Assembly: GCA_015501585.1 (NCBI GenBank)
Contig: JADNRY010000060.1
Coordinates: forward strand, 1 to 64,000
Length of the DNA stretch: 64,000 nucleotides
From: Rhodocollybia butyracea
Lineage: Eukaryota > Basidiomycota > Agaricomycetes > Agaricales > Omphalotaceae
Direction of reading: 5' to 3'
In this document: positions 23,501 through 35,921 of the stretch, piece by piece
Numbering within the stretch: position 1 is the stretch's first letter
Layout of the letters: the number at the start of each line of letters is the position of its first letter
Translations under genes and position numbers: made by a program
Notes under the pieces: model-generated
Databases searched by the model: none
Told to the model about the DNA's origin: nothing
Seen by the model: the letters and a program-made list of their open reading frames with translations, nothing else

Positions 23501-25189
23501 ACAGCAACACTTATTTTTGAAACATTCGTCACTCGTGTATTTTCAGTGTCAAGGTTTTACAGTATGTAACTTATTTACCTGAATTCGAGTAAGTAGCTGT
23601 TGAGGGCCTCTATTTTGAAACCAGGTCGGAAACGACACTCGTGAATTTTCGTTGTCACATCCCAAGCCCACTCCTGGTCTTCATCCCAGTTTGTCCCGCC
23701 CTGCATACCCTTGCATAACCCCACTCCTCCGCCTTTGCTCAGCCTCCTACGACACTCGGGAGGCTCCCCTGTATCAACCTGTATCCTGCATCGATGACCC
23801 ATGAAAAACTTGCCTTTTCCGTCAATATCCTTCGATATCCCTTGATTCCTGTTCTCTCAGAGGGATCTTTCTCGGAAAAACCATCAACTGTATAAGTAAC
23901 CCTAACCTTAAACCCATATGCCCTGTGAACTCTGGAAGGCAGCCAATGGGATTTAATCCGATAATAATTTCCCCCCTTCAAGTTCCCGAGTTACTAATTA
24001 GTAACTACGTATCCGTTCCCCCTTTGAGTAGCCATTTCTCCTTAAATCGAGCCCTAAATCGAGCTCCGTGTAAGATTAAAAGAGCGCACTGGGAGCACTG
24101 GGAGCCTTAGGTCCGCGCTGCGTCCGAACTGCAACTTACACTACTCGTACACCTTACACTACTACTTACGCTCGAAGCAGTGCTGGCTGCTGTAATCTAG
24201 CGAATAATCAGCACCCGATTATCGATGACCTTGCCGATAACCCCCTGATAACCCCATCCTGAAACCATCCCCAAGTTCAACTCAGGTTCGTTGTGTTCTA
24301 ACTTCTAAAGCTCGAACCTGAAGGCCTGAGTGCCCCATGAAGTGCCTCCAAGTGCCGCCGGCGTTGGTGCCAACTTTGAACTTTACTTACCCTTACAGGC
24401 TTACACCACTTGCGCAGTAAACTGTAAAGTACACCACTCCGCTTCATCGCTTCCAATTGGCCGCATGCAAATCTTCAGCTTCCCAGTGGGAACTGTGGGA
24501 CCCACTTTGCTCCAGCCCTAAGGCCTAATTAACGGACCTTAGTAAACCCGACCGGACGCAGGTAAGCACAGGTAAGCGCTGAGAGCCGTCTGCGCAGGTC
24601 TGCGTTCAAAATTTGGCACTCATAGCCGTTGGAAGCACATGCCAGTTGCTGCCAGTTGCAGGGGGATCCATCGCCATTACATGCTCCATAGGCCGTTATA
24701 GCCATTATGCTCCATAACCTTAGTACTCTGGGATGCTATGAGATTGAAAACCCATAAGCAATTCTGCTTGTATTCTTCTTCGAGAGTTCTCCCCCCAGAT
24801 TTTTCCTCCTTCTGGCAATTCGAAATACACACACAATCAATCGATGGGACCCACTCTATCTTAGTATATCTAAATCTATCAGTATTGTCCTCCGTTCTTT
24901 GATGTAACCAGTATAGACAAGTATACTAGTACCGAGATTCATTATTTTATGAGGGTTCGAAAATTTTGAAACTCCGTAAAAATTCTCGGTCCGAGATCAT
25001 AGTAGTGCAGGATTGCAGTATTCCAGTAACAGTTTTACAATTTTACAGTACTGCACTAGAAGTGCTAGTAACTAGTACTTTGTCCCCTCGACTGTCGATC
25101 TGTATACATGCTGTCCAACGTCAACCACGAGGGACCCGAGTTGAGACAGGTAGAGACAGGTAGAGACTTTGCAAAGGTTTAGGTTACAA
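17531..25189. other. Gene-poor region, 7.7 kb
   Basis: Many stops in all frames and no exon that I can join to another. One charged open stretch (19631-19878, plus) rich in Arg/Glu (RREREDEERERKRGLEEDD) has no start/splice context that convinces me. Short microsatellite-like runs occur (CATA)n at 22248-22262 and TGTTA repeats around 23305-23345. 18000-18800 and 20050-20430 may contain decayed coding sequence, but I cannot name it. Confidence 0.5.
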
Positions 25190-26480
25190 GGTAAAAAAAA
25201 AAACAGACTTTTCCGTTTCCGTTTCCGCCGAGCCTAAGGCCTGAAGGCATGAACGGTGGGTGGACTTGAGAGCAAATCTGAAATCAAAAACGACGACCGA
25301 CGAGTTACAGCTAACAAGGTTGATAAAAAGGTTGATACAAAAAGAACAGACTTTTCTGCTGAGCCTAACTAAGCTGGGCCTAAGTGGCCTAAGGGCTCCT
25401 AAGGGCTGAACCAACGTTGAAACGAACGAAGCTTGCGAGAGGGCAAATCCGAAATCAAAACAACGAGCCACGAACATCAAACAACGAGCAACAACGAACA
25501 ACGAAACCAACGATCTCCAACGATACAGGATTCAGTGATACAGCCTTTGAACGAGGAGCCGAGCTGGGACTTGTTACAATTTTCCTTGGGAAACTTACCC
25601 AAACCGAACGAATCGAAACGAACGAATTAAGCAAATTAAGGGCCGACGCTTGAGAGCGCAAAAAAAAAAACGGACTCTTCCACCGAGCCTAAGGAGGAGG
25701 GCTCCTAAGGGCTGGACGTTCGAACGAACGAACTTGGGAGAGCAACGAACATCAAACAACGACCAACGATCTCCAACGATACAGGATTCAGTGATATAGC
25801 CTAACGAGGAGCCGAGTTGAGACTTGTTACATTTTCCCTTGAAACTTGCGCAAATCGAGCACATCGAACAAATTAAGCAAATTAAGCAAAAATCGAAACG
25901 AAGCAAAAATCAAAACGACGAACAGACGAAACATCGAAGGGGCAGTGATAAATAGAATGGCTGAATGCGCAAGGATAATCATTATGATCACTATAATCAC
26001 TATAATCACTGTAATCAACATTAATGTAAGTATGTAAACCAAACTGTACGAAACTGTTAGAGCCTGTACAACGACTCCGAGTACGATGGGGCTGAGTGAG
26101 TTAGGGGAGAGACTCAGACAGGAGATGGGAGGAGGAGGGACGGATAAGGATGAGATGAGGTCACAGTATTACAGTCCCCTCGTGTCGACGTATGCATACG
26201 CGCTGTCCGAGTCCACGTCAATACAGTACTTTCAGGACCTTTCAGGACCCGATTTGAGAGACGTAGCCAAAGACCAATTGCAATGATACAATGATACAAG
26301 ATGAAAAAGGACCTTCAAAGAGCTTAGTTGAGACTTGTTTGCGCAAAATCATCGAACAAATCGAACAAGATCCGAACACCTTAATCGCACACAATCATGG
26401 AAGGCAAAGATAACAGCAAGAGATTCATTATAATCAACATTATATATGTATGTTATAAAACTGTAAGTGCACTGTAAAGG
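25190..26480 (+). repeat. Degenerate tandem repeat array, units of several hundred bp
   Basis: Units begin with an A-run followed by CRGACT(C/T)TTCC and GAGCCTAAG (25191, 25336, 25660) and continue with CGAACGAAC, CCAACGATCTCCAACGATAC, AGGATTCAGTGATA, GAGGAGCCGAG and GGGACTTGTTACA. Units 2 and 3 align from 25340 to 25640 and 25665 to 25890. A weaker unit follows at about 26310-26480, also with AATCAACATTA and GTTTGTACAACG motifs shared with 25980-26080. No coding potential. Confidence 0.7.
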
Positions 26481-26730
26481 CGCTGTAGGTGGTTTGTACA
26501 ACGGGTACAACTATAAGCGTGTAAGGGAGCATGTATAGAGACAGATTTAGACAGATTCGATACGAGGGGAGAGGAACAGAGGGAGAGGAACAGAGGGAGA
26601 GGAGAGACGGGAGAGACGGATGGAAGGATAAGAGGGGAAGAGGAGAGGACTTGTACAATCAAGAGAGTTCAAGCACAGAGGTGAGAGAGCCAAGATAAAG
26701 ATATAGAGACGACAGACACACACACGAGGG

Positions 26731-26757
26731 AGACAGACAGACAGACAGACAGACAGA
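26731..26757 (+). repeat. (GACA)n microsatellite
   Basis: Near-perfect tetranucleotide run of about six to seven units inside a purine-rich (GA) stretch that spans roughly 26560-27130 and has no gene. Confidence 0.85.
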
Positions 26758-27437
26758 GGAGACAGGGGAGAGACAAGAGACAAAACAAACAACAACGAAA
26801 CCCAAAGTTGAAAAAACCCGGTGTAACGAGCGGTAACAAAAGAAACGAAGGTGGTGTTAAAAAGAACGAAGGTGTGTAGAAGAAACGAATGACGCAGACG
26901 CCAGAAAAAACCCAAGAAATGGAACAGAGGAAACCAATGTAAGACCCTGAGACCACAGCAAGAGATTAGGGATTAAAAAAAGCAAAAAGCAGAAAAGGCA
27001 GAAAAAGCAAGCAAGCAAGAACCCAAGGACGCCAGAAGAACCCGTGTGGATGGAAAAGGCAAGTCTAGAGGATGAGTTTGTATGGGGGGAGGCAGCGCGT
27101 CGGATACGAGAGGAAGGGATCAAAGGGAAGAGGGAAGGAGAGCGGTAGGGAGTTCGAGAGGCAGATATAAAGAAAAAAAAACAAGTACAACGCTGCGAAA
27201 GAGCATAAGTAAGGTATAAACAACGAATCAGAAAGTCAAAAGAAATACTGGGGTATTAAAGTAATAGATGCAAGATTGTGTGTTGAGGGGGTGGTGGTAC
27301 ATATGAACGAAAATTATAGACACAAGAAGCAGGCAGGCGGGCCGGGATAAGACGGGGACGGGGGCAATAAGGGAAAGATAAACATAGGAGTACGGAGAAC
27401 GAATAACGATATGGCAACGATATAGCAGGCGGGTCGT

Positions 27438-28778
27438 TCAAAAAGTCGACAGCGAGAAACTCCTGGGGATAGTAGCAGGCCGTTCATCATCATCTTCACT
27501 CATCGCCATGCGCTCTCTGCTGCTATTCGAATACACGCGCACGCAGAACTCGCCGTTGGGCCCAGTGCGCACGACGGGGTTCTCCCTTCTGCGCTCTGCG
27601 CGGCGCACCTCGGATTCCCACTCGACCTGCCAGAGGGGCTTGCCGATGCCGAGTGTGGGCGCGGGTTCGAGCGGGTGGAGCGGCGGCGGGAGGAGGCAGA
27701 GGAGGTGGGGGAAGAGGGTTTCGAGGTTATGGGGGAGAAGAGGGAGTAGGAGGAGTACGGGGTGTAGAGGCCGCTGTCGGAAGTGGGGGAGGCGGAGAGG
27801 GGAGAGTAGTCGGAGTAGTCTGTGAAGACGCGTTCTTCTTCGCGGGCGAGTTCTGGGCCGGGGTCCAGCGGCCGCCGCCGGAGGCTTTGCAGAGGGTGGA
27901 GGCGCGGCAGAGGGGTAGGCGCGGAGCTCGCCGACGGGGAGGGGGGATTCGTCTTTGTCTTTGTGGGTGGAGGCGGAGGCGGCGTGGAGGGTTGCTCTGC
28001 GGCGGAGATCGGGGTTGGAGGTGCGGGAGACAACGGAGGAGCGCCGGGAGACGGGGGTGGATGTGGATGAGGTGGAAGATGTTGCCCGGGTGCGTTTGGA
28101 GAGGCTTGGGCCGAGGGTGGCGAGGGATGGGAGGGAGGAGGCGGATGAGTTGAGAGTTAGTAGTGGTGTATCTGGCGGGGTTCGAGGAGATGTACTCGAA
28201 GCCGGGGAAGAGTCTCCGCTGACGGGCAAGAGTGTACTTAGTGTACTGAGCGTCAAAGCTGGAGTAGCTGGTGAGAGAGAAGATGTGGAAGATGTTGGAG
28301 ACGATGGGGGACAAGTTGAGCCGTAGCTTGCTACGCCGTGCAGCTGGTCCCAGCAGTCATCGCAAACGCGTGCATTCTCTACTACGTCGCCCCAATCGTA
28401 TATTGAACTTCCTCTTGGTGGATTTAAGAATGGCAAACTGCGTGTATCGAGAAGAGGAGTTGTGCGAGAAGTGCACGCAGAGCAGAAAAACTCCACCGCA
28501 CTTGCGGCAATGATGTCTACGTTCTGTACGTGCAATGTTGAAGTTCGACAGCGACATCGACGACAATGAAGATATTGAGAGCGATGGAAGTGCTGGAATA
28601 TTGGAGAAAACAGTGGAACACGCGAAAGTATCGCATGAAGTAGCTAGAGAGTCGCGTTTCCAGAGAGTACGAGGGAGGAGAACTGCCAGATGTTCGTTTT
28701 GGCGTATACTGCAGCGGGGTTAGTAAACAAACAGAGACGGTCGTTGGACACTCACTCTGTGCTCATCGTTTGAGACAT
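27438..28778 (-). CDS. FYVE-type zinc finger protein
   Basis: Exon 1 28778-28756, intron 28709-28755 (47 nt), exon 2 28708-27438; about 431 residues once small length errors are allowed. The finger reads LPRTLWKRDSLATSCDTFAC, a short insert, then RRHHCRKCGGVF, CSACTSRTTPLLD and ARVCDDCWDQLHG: the WxxD, R(R/K)HHCR and eight zinc ligands of a PI3P-binding FYVE domain, so an endosome-membrane role is likely. The rest is Ser/Pro-rich low complexity, with conserved ends LCKASGGGRW, KPLWQVEWE and a C-terminus SFSLSTF. Frame slips sit at runs: A5 at 28496-28500 (one base too many), G4 at 27912-27915, G4 at 27860-27863 and near 27673 (each one base short). The slips cancel so that the last exon returns to frame. 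Confidence 0.75.
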
Positions 28779-29709
28779 TGTGCTCGTCGTCTAGTCTAGC
28801 GCCGAAATGTGGTATCGAAGGTGCAGGAAACAACCAACCGGAATAATCTGAGCGCAACAGTTGTACTTTATAACTCCCGTTCAGCGCATATGGCCAAGAT
28901 CCAAATCTATACCCGCATCAATCCGAACTTGTATTCATTTCCTTTTTCGGATATTATTTTTATTATTATTTTTTATGGCCAGATATGGTTTATTACATAA
29001 ATAGAATTTCCGATCGAAACGCCACCATGGCCACGATGCTAGGCACGGAAGAAGAAACACCCACAACGCCGTCAGGGTCGCTTTTAGCCCTGCGCGACCG
29101 TCTCTCTCAACGCTCTTCCTTGAAACGTCCCATCCCCAAAACTCTCTCAGTATTCCCAATTATCTTCACTTGGCGAGCTTCAAACAACCTCATTCCATCC
29201 CTCCCCGAGTAATCTAATCGATTAGCATACAGTAACATTCCTTACCTTACCTACCTTCCACATGTACTCTACCTCCGGCCTACTTCCAATCTACATCTTT
29301 CAAACGGAGCAATAAAAGTCCACGGATAAATAACGAGTTATCATAACTATTAACTCCCGCCCACGAGGAGCGGAAACAGGCGGGAACTCGGCATGCTGCA
29401 AGCCTAATCCCTTCGTAATCTTTGGATCTGCGCCTGGATGAGCGGGGGCAATGCAATGCTTTGAAGTTTGAAAATTTTTGCAAATCGTAAATCGTAAATC
29501 GTAAGACGGAGGTAATCATATCCAACGCCCTCGGTTGGTTACTCGTCGCTCTGCGCAGTATGGGTACGAGTTAACCCAGTGTATTTCACCCTATTTCACC
29601 CTCTAGCCTGCCTAAGCCTTCAGCTTGAGACTTATCGCTACCCGACACGGCACACGAGTGATTTTTCCTCGATGTCCAATACGCGCAATATGCAATATTA
29701 CTCGTGCGA
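28779..29709. other. Intergenic region with one short open frame in strong start context
   Basis: Mostly non-coding. At 29027-29212 (plus) a 61-codon frame begins in GCCACCATGG and reads MATMLGTEEETPTTPSGSLL..., Ser/Thr/Arg-rich, ending SLPE. Nothing like it is known to me, and it may be chance. Confidence 0.3.
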
Positions 29710-30490
29710 CGGCCACGGTTCCCACTCGGTACCAAGCCCACACGAGGCAGAGCCAGAACCGGACTTTGCGGGACGTACACGTATCCATTTGGACGACTAC
29801 TGTGTTATGCTACCGCCTGTAAGTATACGAACTGAAAAATCTAGTGTCGTTCAAGTGCTGTACTCGAAGATCCCTTGAACTTTGTACTGCATTGATCGAC
29901 GAATTGAACATAACGGATACGCCAGAACTAAAACCCCGGTACGAGTATGTATGTATACAGTATGTATAGCTTACAATACTAGTACTGAGTTAATTCCTTT
30001 TTTACTTTATTTACTTACTGCGGTAAAAGAAAAAAGCTTATCGACAAACACTCAATTCACCCAAGAACCTCCAAGAACCCAAGATTACTTAACCCAAGAA
30101 CAAACCCAAGAGCAAACCCAGGAAGATAATCCCCGTTCATCCCCGTATGTCCACACCCAGTCCCTGTAATACCAATGATACTCGAATGATACCAATACCA
30201 ATTAAAAAAAAAACTTGCAACTTAGGGTCACTTCCCACACACGGAGGATTCCGGGTGTGGAAAAGCAGTGGATTCTGGAATTTCAACGTTGAAGTAAAAG
30301 ATTAAAGATTAACACAGAGGTCCGCACTGCGGCAGACTGCGGCTCAACTTATTCCTATCACCATACATACCTCCATTTTCCTATCACCACAACTCCATAA
30401 CTCCTACCTTCATAACTCTTACCTACACCGACATAGCCCATCACTAGCCCAAGCCACCCGCCTCCGCACGCACGCACATCGATAACCATC
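29710..30490 (+). repeat. Direct repeat copy 1 (second copy 31480-32095)
   Basis: Collinear with 31480-32095: GGTACCAAG, CATTTGGACGAC, ACTGTGTTA, TTGATCGACGA, GCCAGAACTAAAA, CCCGGTA, ACGGAGGA, CTGCGGCTCAACTTATTCCT and CATAGCCCA...AGCCCAA occur in the same order with indels between. Old segmental duplication; no gene. Confidence 0.7.
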
Positions 30491-30797
30491 TTCTTTTACC
30501 TATCATCGAGTACTAGTACTTGGACATATGCGTGTACCTGATTCGCGAAAAACTAAGGTTGTTGTTTGAGCCTTTTGATTCGAGAGGGACTCAGAGGGAG
30601 CTGTGTTGCGAACGATTGGGCGAGTTCCTTCAATGATGAAACCATGTACACAGTACAGGGAATCCGCGGAAAGCCAGTGGAGGGGGGGGTTTCAAGTCAC
30701 GGTGGTACTGGTGGCGCCTCGAACTTTCCTCACGGGTACACTTGTCGAAGGGGATGATCTGTCTTGATCTGTCTTGATCTGAGCTATGGCAGGCCAT

Positions 30798-32492
30798 GGC
30801 GCTTAAAATCTAGATTTGGATTGGAGCATTGGAGCGCAGCACCAAGCTGCACCAACCTGTGAAATGTACATAGCTAGCGCTTGCATCGTGACCTTCTGGC
30901 AGGTGAGATACAAGCTGACAGTTGGAGTTATCATAGTGCAAGCTATCCCGTACCAGACAACGAAGCTCACGCTCACCTTTCGTTGAGGGCTTACACGCTT
31001 AGGCCCCAAATTAGCACCACCTCAGTCTCCACGAACTCCAAAGACCAATCGAGCGCAAATCCCCGTGTATCCAGATGTATATGTACGAAGAATTTTCTAA
31101 AGAGAGGATTCTAAAGAGGATTTCAGAGACTCCGAAGAGATAACTATCTGCATTCAAGATATAAACCTATGTGGGCGTGGGTATCCCAATGCATATGTAC
31201 GAGAGGATTCTGAAAGAGAATCCGAAGAGATACTATCTGCATTTACTTGTAATAATAGAAAGACCCAAAGACCCACTGGGTTGACCCAGGTGTACCCAGG
31301 TGTACATATCAGGAACCCTGACCACTCCTTGACCACTCCTTGACCCTTCGGAATCGTTGTAACTAAAAATTTTCACTTTGTGCATATGGCAATGGCTCAT
31401 GGCAAATATGGCACGGCATCGCCCATCGGCCGCTGTAATATTTGAATCCTGATTTGATGCCCTTTTTATGGAGCGGCGCGCACGGTTCGCGCATTCGGTA
31501 CCAAGGCCAGGCCGGCTTCAATTGCGGGTGATATGTATGATATACTTACGAGTATTGTATCCACTTGGACGACCCCCCACTGTGTTAATCTACGTAGGTA
31601 GATACCGCCTACGTATCAACTTGAAAAACTAGCGTGGTACAAAGCTACTTTCAAGTGCTGCTATATACTTGCTCGAAGCTATGTCTATCCTTGGTCTTTT
31701 GCTACTTGTTACTGCAATTGATCGACGACGGCTATGCCAGAACTAAAAACCCGGTATAAGGATGTACAGGACGTACAGTAATCACTTCCTGCGTAAGTAA
31801 AAGGAAAAACCTCATAATCATTCGATACAGTGACACTCGATAAAACCCGTCATCCCCGACGCCGCCAGGAAAGATACCGGAAGGTACATATGCCTTGGGC
31901 ATCTATCATACGCATGCCAGTAATACTTGAAAACTTATAGTTCCCACATACGGAGGAATCCGGAGGCGGAAAAAGCATGGAAGTAAATAATAACAGAGTC
32001 CGCCGTACTGCGGCTCAACTTATTCCTACCTTCATGCTCCGACTACATAGCCCAACCTAGCCCAATCTGCCCGCCTCCACACGACGATAGTAACCACGTA
32101 CTAAGTACTTAGAGGGCGGCAGATGGGAGATGTAGTGCCATATGCCCAGGCCCCAAAGTAAACATTTAGTTCAACGAACTTGAAGTATCAAGGTCCTAAT
32201 ATGTACACCTGGGTCGACCAGGGCCTTCGTTCAATGGCGTAGATATGCGGATGCATGGGGATTTCTGGACTTTTGCGTTGGTAAGTTTCCTTTGGAGTCG
32301 TGGAGATTATGGTGGAGCTAAGCCCCAACAAAGGTGCAGTGCGTGGGCGTCATTATTGTACGAGATGGCTTGCATTAAGATAACTCCAACTGCATCTTAT
32401 ATCTCACCTGCCAGAAGGTCACGGTACTTTTTATCTTTTATCTTGACTTGAGACTCGCAGCCACTCCAATCCAAATCTAGATTTTAAGCGCC
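30798..32492. mobile_element. 1.7 kb element bounded by long inverted repeats, no transposase
   Basis: The left arm (about 30798-31085) and the reverse complement of the right arm (about 32235-32492) both start GGCGCTTAAAATCTAGATTT plus GGATTGGAG and then share GTGACCTTCTGGCAGGTGAG, CAGTTGGAGTTATC, CAAGC, CTCACC/GCACCTTT, GGGCTTA, TCTCCACGA, ACTCCAAAG and AAATCCCC in order. The interior has no open frame of note and includes the second copy of the 29.7 kb repeat. This fits a non-autonomous DNA transposon or a decayed inverted duplication. I could not define a target-site duplication. Confidence 0.6.
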
Positions 32493-34130
32493 GTGGGCTT
32501 AACGTGTGGCGGAAGTTACATCATCCGAATAAATAACCTAATAAAGAACCTAATAAAGAACCTGAAGAAAGTCAGTATTAGGATTTCCCAAGTACTCCAA
32601 GTCGGCTTAACAACCCGCTGATAAAAGTGCATGTTTTTGCAGGTACAGGAACTCTTTTTCATAACCCAGATCCACATCCACTGGCGAATCGCAATCGCGA
32701 TCAGGATTCAGAAGCCAGAATTTCTTCCTTTCCCGAGTATGCTTGCATAGATGTTTGCCACTAATTGGCCATGGCGGGCATCCGCCTTTTTCCCCCGACT
32801 TCCTACATACGCTCTTCCTCGCTCCCTCGCTCCTTGTGATTTACTGAACGTCGGAACGGCCTTTTACCTTTCCCGGTCTCATTGTCATACTACTAGTTAT
32901 CGAGACAGATCAACCCCGTCCTCGACAAGTATACCCGCGAGGCGCCACCACCGTGACTTGAAACCTCCTCCATCCGGGCCAAAGTTGTATCGGTTTAATC
33001 ACCGGTAAGTAGTAGCTCCTCTTTCTACCCATCCCCCACCGAAAAATTCTGGTTCGCATCCAGATACAGCTTAGTAGCTCCCCACTGGCTGTCCGCGGAT
33101 TCCCTATACATGGTTCATACTATATACATGTTGTTGATGGAATTCACAAATCGGGCATCGCGTCGCGTCCCCTCTGATTCCCCACTGATTCCCCACTGAT
33201 TCCTCCTTCGAATCGATGAAATCGATGAATCAAAGGTTTCGAACACAATCTACTTACTTAGTTTTTCGGCGAATCAGGTACACGAACACCGACGCCGTTT
33301 TTTCAACCGATGACGAGCAATTATTCTCTGATTTCATTTCAGCCTTCAGGGCGGGGGCGGTACTAATACTTACTCATAGTACTCATAGTAACTGTTCTAC
33401 TTGATAATAGGTAAGAGAAGTAAGAGAAGTATCGTAAAAATCCTGATTTGATGGTGTTTTGCTCATCGGTCTTCGATGTCAATAAATCACTGGCCTGGCC
33501 TCGAGGCTGTGAATTCGAATTCGAAGGTTTTTTTTTTTTGCAAAGGTGGAGTACATATACGATGGGTATTATCCGATACGATCAAAAGAAGCATTCAACA
33601 GCAAGGAAGTCGGGAAGCCCGTCAATCCCGCTCAAAACAGTATGATCTACGTACGAAATGTTGTACAAAATCCTCGAGATAGCCCAAAATATAATTCCCA
33701 CCACAATTGCGTGACAAGGCGGGAAAGTCCGCGTGATTTCCTTTCACGGCGTGTTTCAACTCTCCCCTCGGACTGAAGGCCTCATGTTTTTTCGTCTTCT
33801 TCAGCAGTGATTCTTCCCTTTACGAGTCGCCTTTGTGAGTCGCCGATGAAGAGCAGTTGCCAGGGGCGCAATGTGCACTAATCCGAGGAAAAGTCACAGA
33901 AACTCCAAGAAATATTCGAGTGTTGCCTTTCAGCCGCAGTGAAGAAGTCGTCATGGAGCTATGATTGGCTGGTTGAGGAGGAACGTTGCCTCGAGCGCCT
34001 CGGGATTACGGTGAGTAAGACTTAGGATTTTTTTCGAGTGTCTGCTAACTTGAACTGCGAAGAGCGCAAATGGTGAGATATAAAGTGCCTTGCTGGAAGG
34101 TATATCCCCAGCTCCCTACTCCTATACAGT
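32493..34130. other. Intergenic region
   Basis: No gene supported. Short tandem repeats occur (CCTAATAAAGAA at 32537-32560, GATTCCCCACT at 33176-33200, GTAAGAGAA at 33411-33430) and a T-run at 33529-33539. The last few hundred bases presumably hold the promoter of the next gene. Confidence 0.5.
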
Positions 34131-35908
34131 ATGGCTCCCGAACGCACATCGCCTTCCCGTAACCACAACTCACGTCCTCTTACTCTGTCTCTGTATGCTC
34201 GAAGTTGCACTGGTCCTTCCCTTATTCGTCGAGCTCCCACTGAGTATGATCCGGATGCTCACATCCACGACCAACTTTCTGCCTTTGATCCCGAAGCTCT
34301 CGCATGCACTTTATATGCTGCTCAAGCTCGTCAACTAAATGACGCCAAACTGTTAGGAACATTTAGCAGTGATGCTGGAGAATATGTAGAGTATAAAGAG
34401 TAAGTCCAAGTTTTTTGTCCTAATCTTGAACAGTGGCCTCACGGGTTGTTTTGTCAGACCTGGGCTCGGTATCCAACGATTCATCTTGGCCAACCAGCAC
34501 GATCGTCTCCCCGCCGCCTACTGTCACCACATTGTGAACAAGTATCGTGATAAGGAATGGTGCCGTTTTAGTGTTGTTCTTCGCAAACATGGTGACCCTA
34601 ACCAGCTTGATGGAGTGGTCGGCTACTTCACGCCCTTGACTCATACTTGCGTAACTCGTAAGTTCAGCCATCTATCTTTTACTTTAATCGTTGTTTTAAT
34701 GCTATCTTGTAGAGCCTGTATTTCGGTCTAACGATCGTTTGCTTGCAAAACAAAATCGTCTTCAACAAGAACTCATTGAGGAAGATGAAGTCGTCGGACA
34801 ACTTAATCCGCAACCCAACAGTGATCACCAGCTCGATGGTATTACCTTAGGTACGTGGCTTTCCACTTAAAGTGTTGATCTTCTTATGAACTTTAACCAT
34901 GTAGCGGACGACGAGGCGACTTTCCTTACTGACCAGCTGTGTTATTCGCACAGTGATCTGTACATTGTCAGCGCCCATAGTCAGAACTTTCAGGATGAAT
35001 TGTGGTTCATCCCTCCAAATGGATGCTCACTCGTACCAACTTCACTTGTACCACTGACCCCTCCAGTGTCCAATTCTTCTGCTGCCTCACTTCGAACGCG
35101 GTATACACAGGTAGTAGCTAATGCCCGCAAGCTTACCGGTAAGCAGGTCCTTTTATCATTGTTCGTCATTCTTCCATGTTCATGTATACTTGAATAATAG
35201 ACTCTTATCTTGTGTCGACTATACGTCAAGCCGCTGAGGCAGGTGATTATGATGAAAAGCCATACCTTCATCCCGCATTCAACCTCTCAGAAAACTCGGA
35301 CATTCCAAGTTGCTTGCTTCCATTCACTGAGGGTGGTGCAATTTCGCTCGCCTTTGCACGGACTGGTTACCGCAATACTCCTGTGGGTCGACTCATTGCT
35401 TGCCTGAATGGCGTAGTTGGTATCGACATTGAGCAGTTTGCTGAACTCCGCAAGCGTGCTCAAAAATGTTCGTCGTGTCTGTGTTACTTCTCGTGGGAAG
35501 GATACCAAAGACATATCGGTGAGGATTCAGCCTGCCATAACACGCCCTCTCTCAAACCTGGTAAGTCGACACTGCACTATTCTTTTAATTTTCTCTGATG
35601 CAAATACAAATACAGTGGTGGATCTTGGCAATGTCTTCGAAGCTCTTCCTGCAGCCCCTCCTGTTGATGATGGCCCCATTCAAGCTTGCTTTGGTGTGCT
35701 TCACAACCCGATTGGACTTGCATGGCTCACTTGGAACTCCCCATTTGGTGTCACACATGATACCTGGGTGCATCTTATCACGGGATGGCGGAAGTGCCCT
35801 GGTGGATGTGCGCGTGTACGTTCGTACGCTGGCCATGTTCACCATATCCAAGAGGATCTTCGCTGCTCGCAAGTGGGTGATGAGGCTATTGCGCAATTCT
35901 TGGAATGA
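34131..35908 (+). CDS. Orphan 497-residue protein with a C2HC/C2H2-like cluster
   Basis: Six exons: 34131-34399, 34458-34657, 34713-34850, 34905-35138, 35201-35560 and 35616-35908; introns 54-62 nt, all GT-AG, total length divisible by three with no stop, which strongly supports a living gene. No family recognised. Visible features: an Arg/Ser-rich N-terminus, RPGLGIQRFILAN/EPGLGIQRFIL (depending on the first acceptor), a Gln/Glu-rich coiled stretch (NRLQQELIEEDEVVGQ), a possible zinc cluster CSSCLCYF...H...CH in exon 5, and a C-terminal CPGGCARVRSY. Exon 2 could instead begin at 34434, but that needs a 34-nt intron. It is convergent with the MULE-like gene 340 bp downstream. Confidence 0.7.
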
Positions 35909-35921
35909 TCATTGTTTGATG

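Noticed and set aside
23880..23915. CCCTAACCTTAAACCC considered as telomeric repeat
   Set aside because: Not a repeated TTAGGG unit; a single chance occurrence.
26440..27123. Minus-strand Ser/Leu/Phe-rich frames
   Set aside because: Purine-rich simple sequence on the plus strand gives open pyrimidine-codon frames by chance.
27653..28326. Several long Gly/Arg/Val-rich plus-strand frames
   Set aside because: They are shadows of the GC-rich Ser/Pro coding sequence of the FYVE gene on the other strand.
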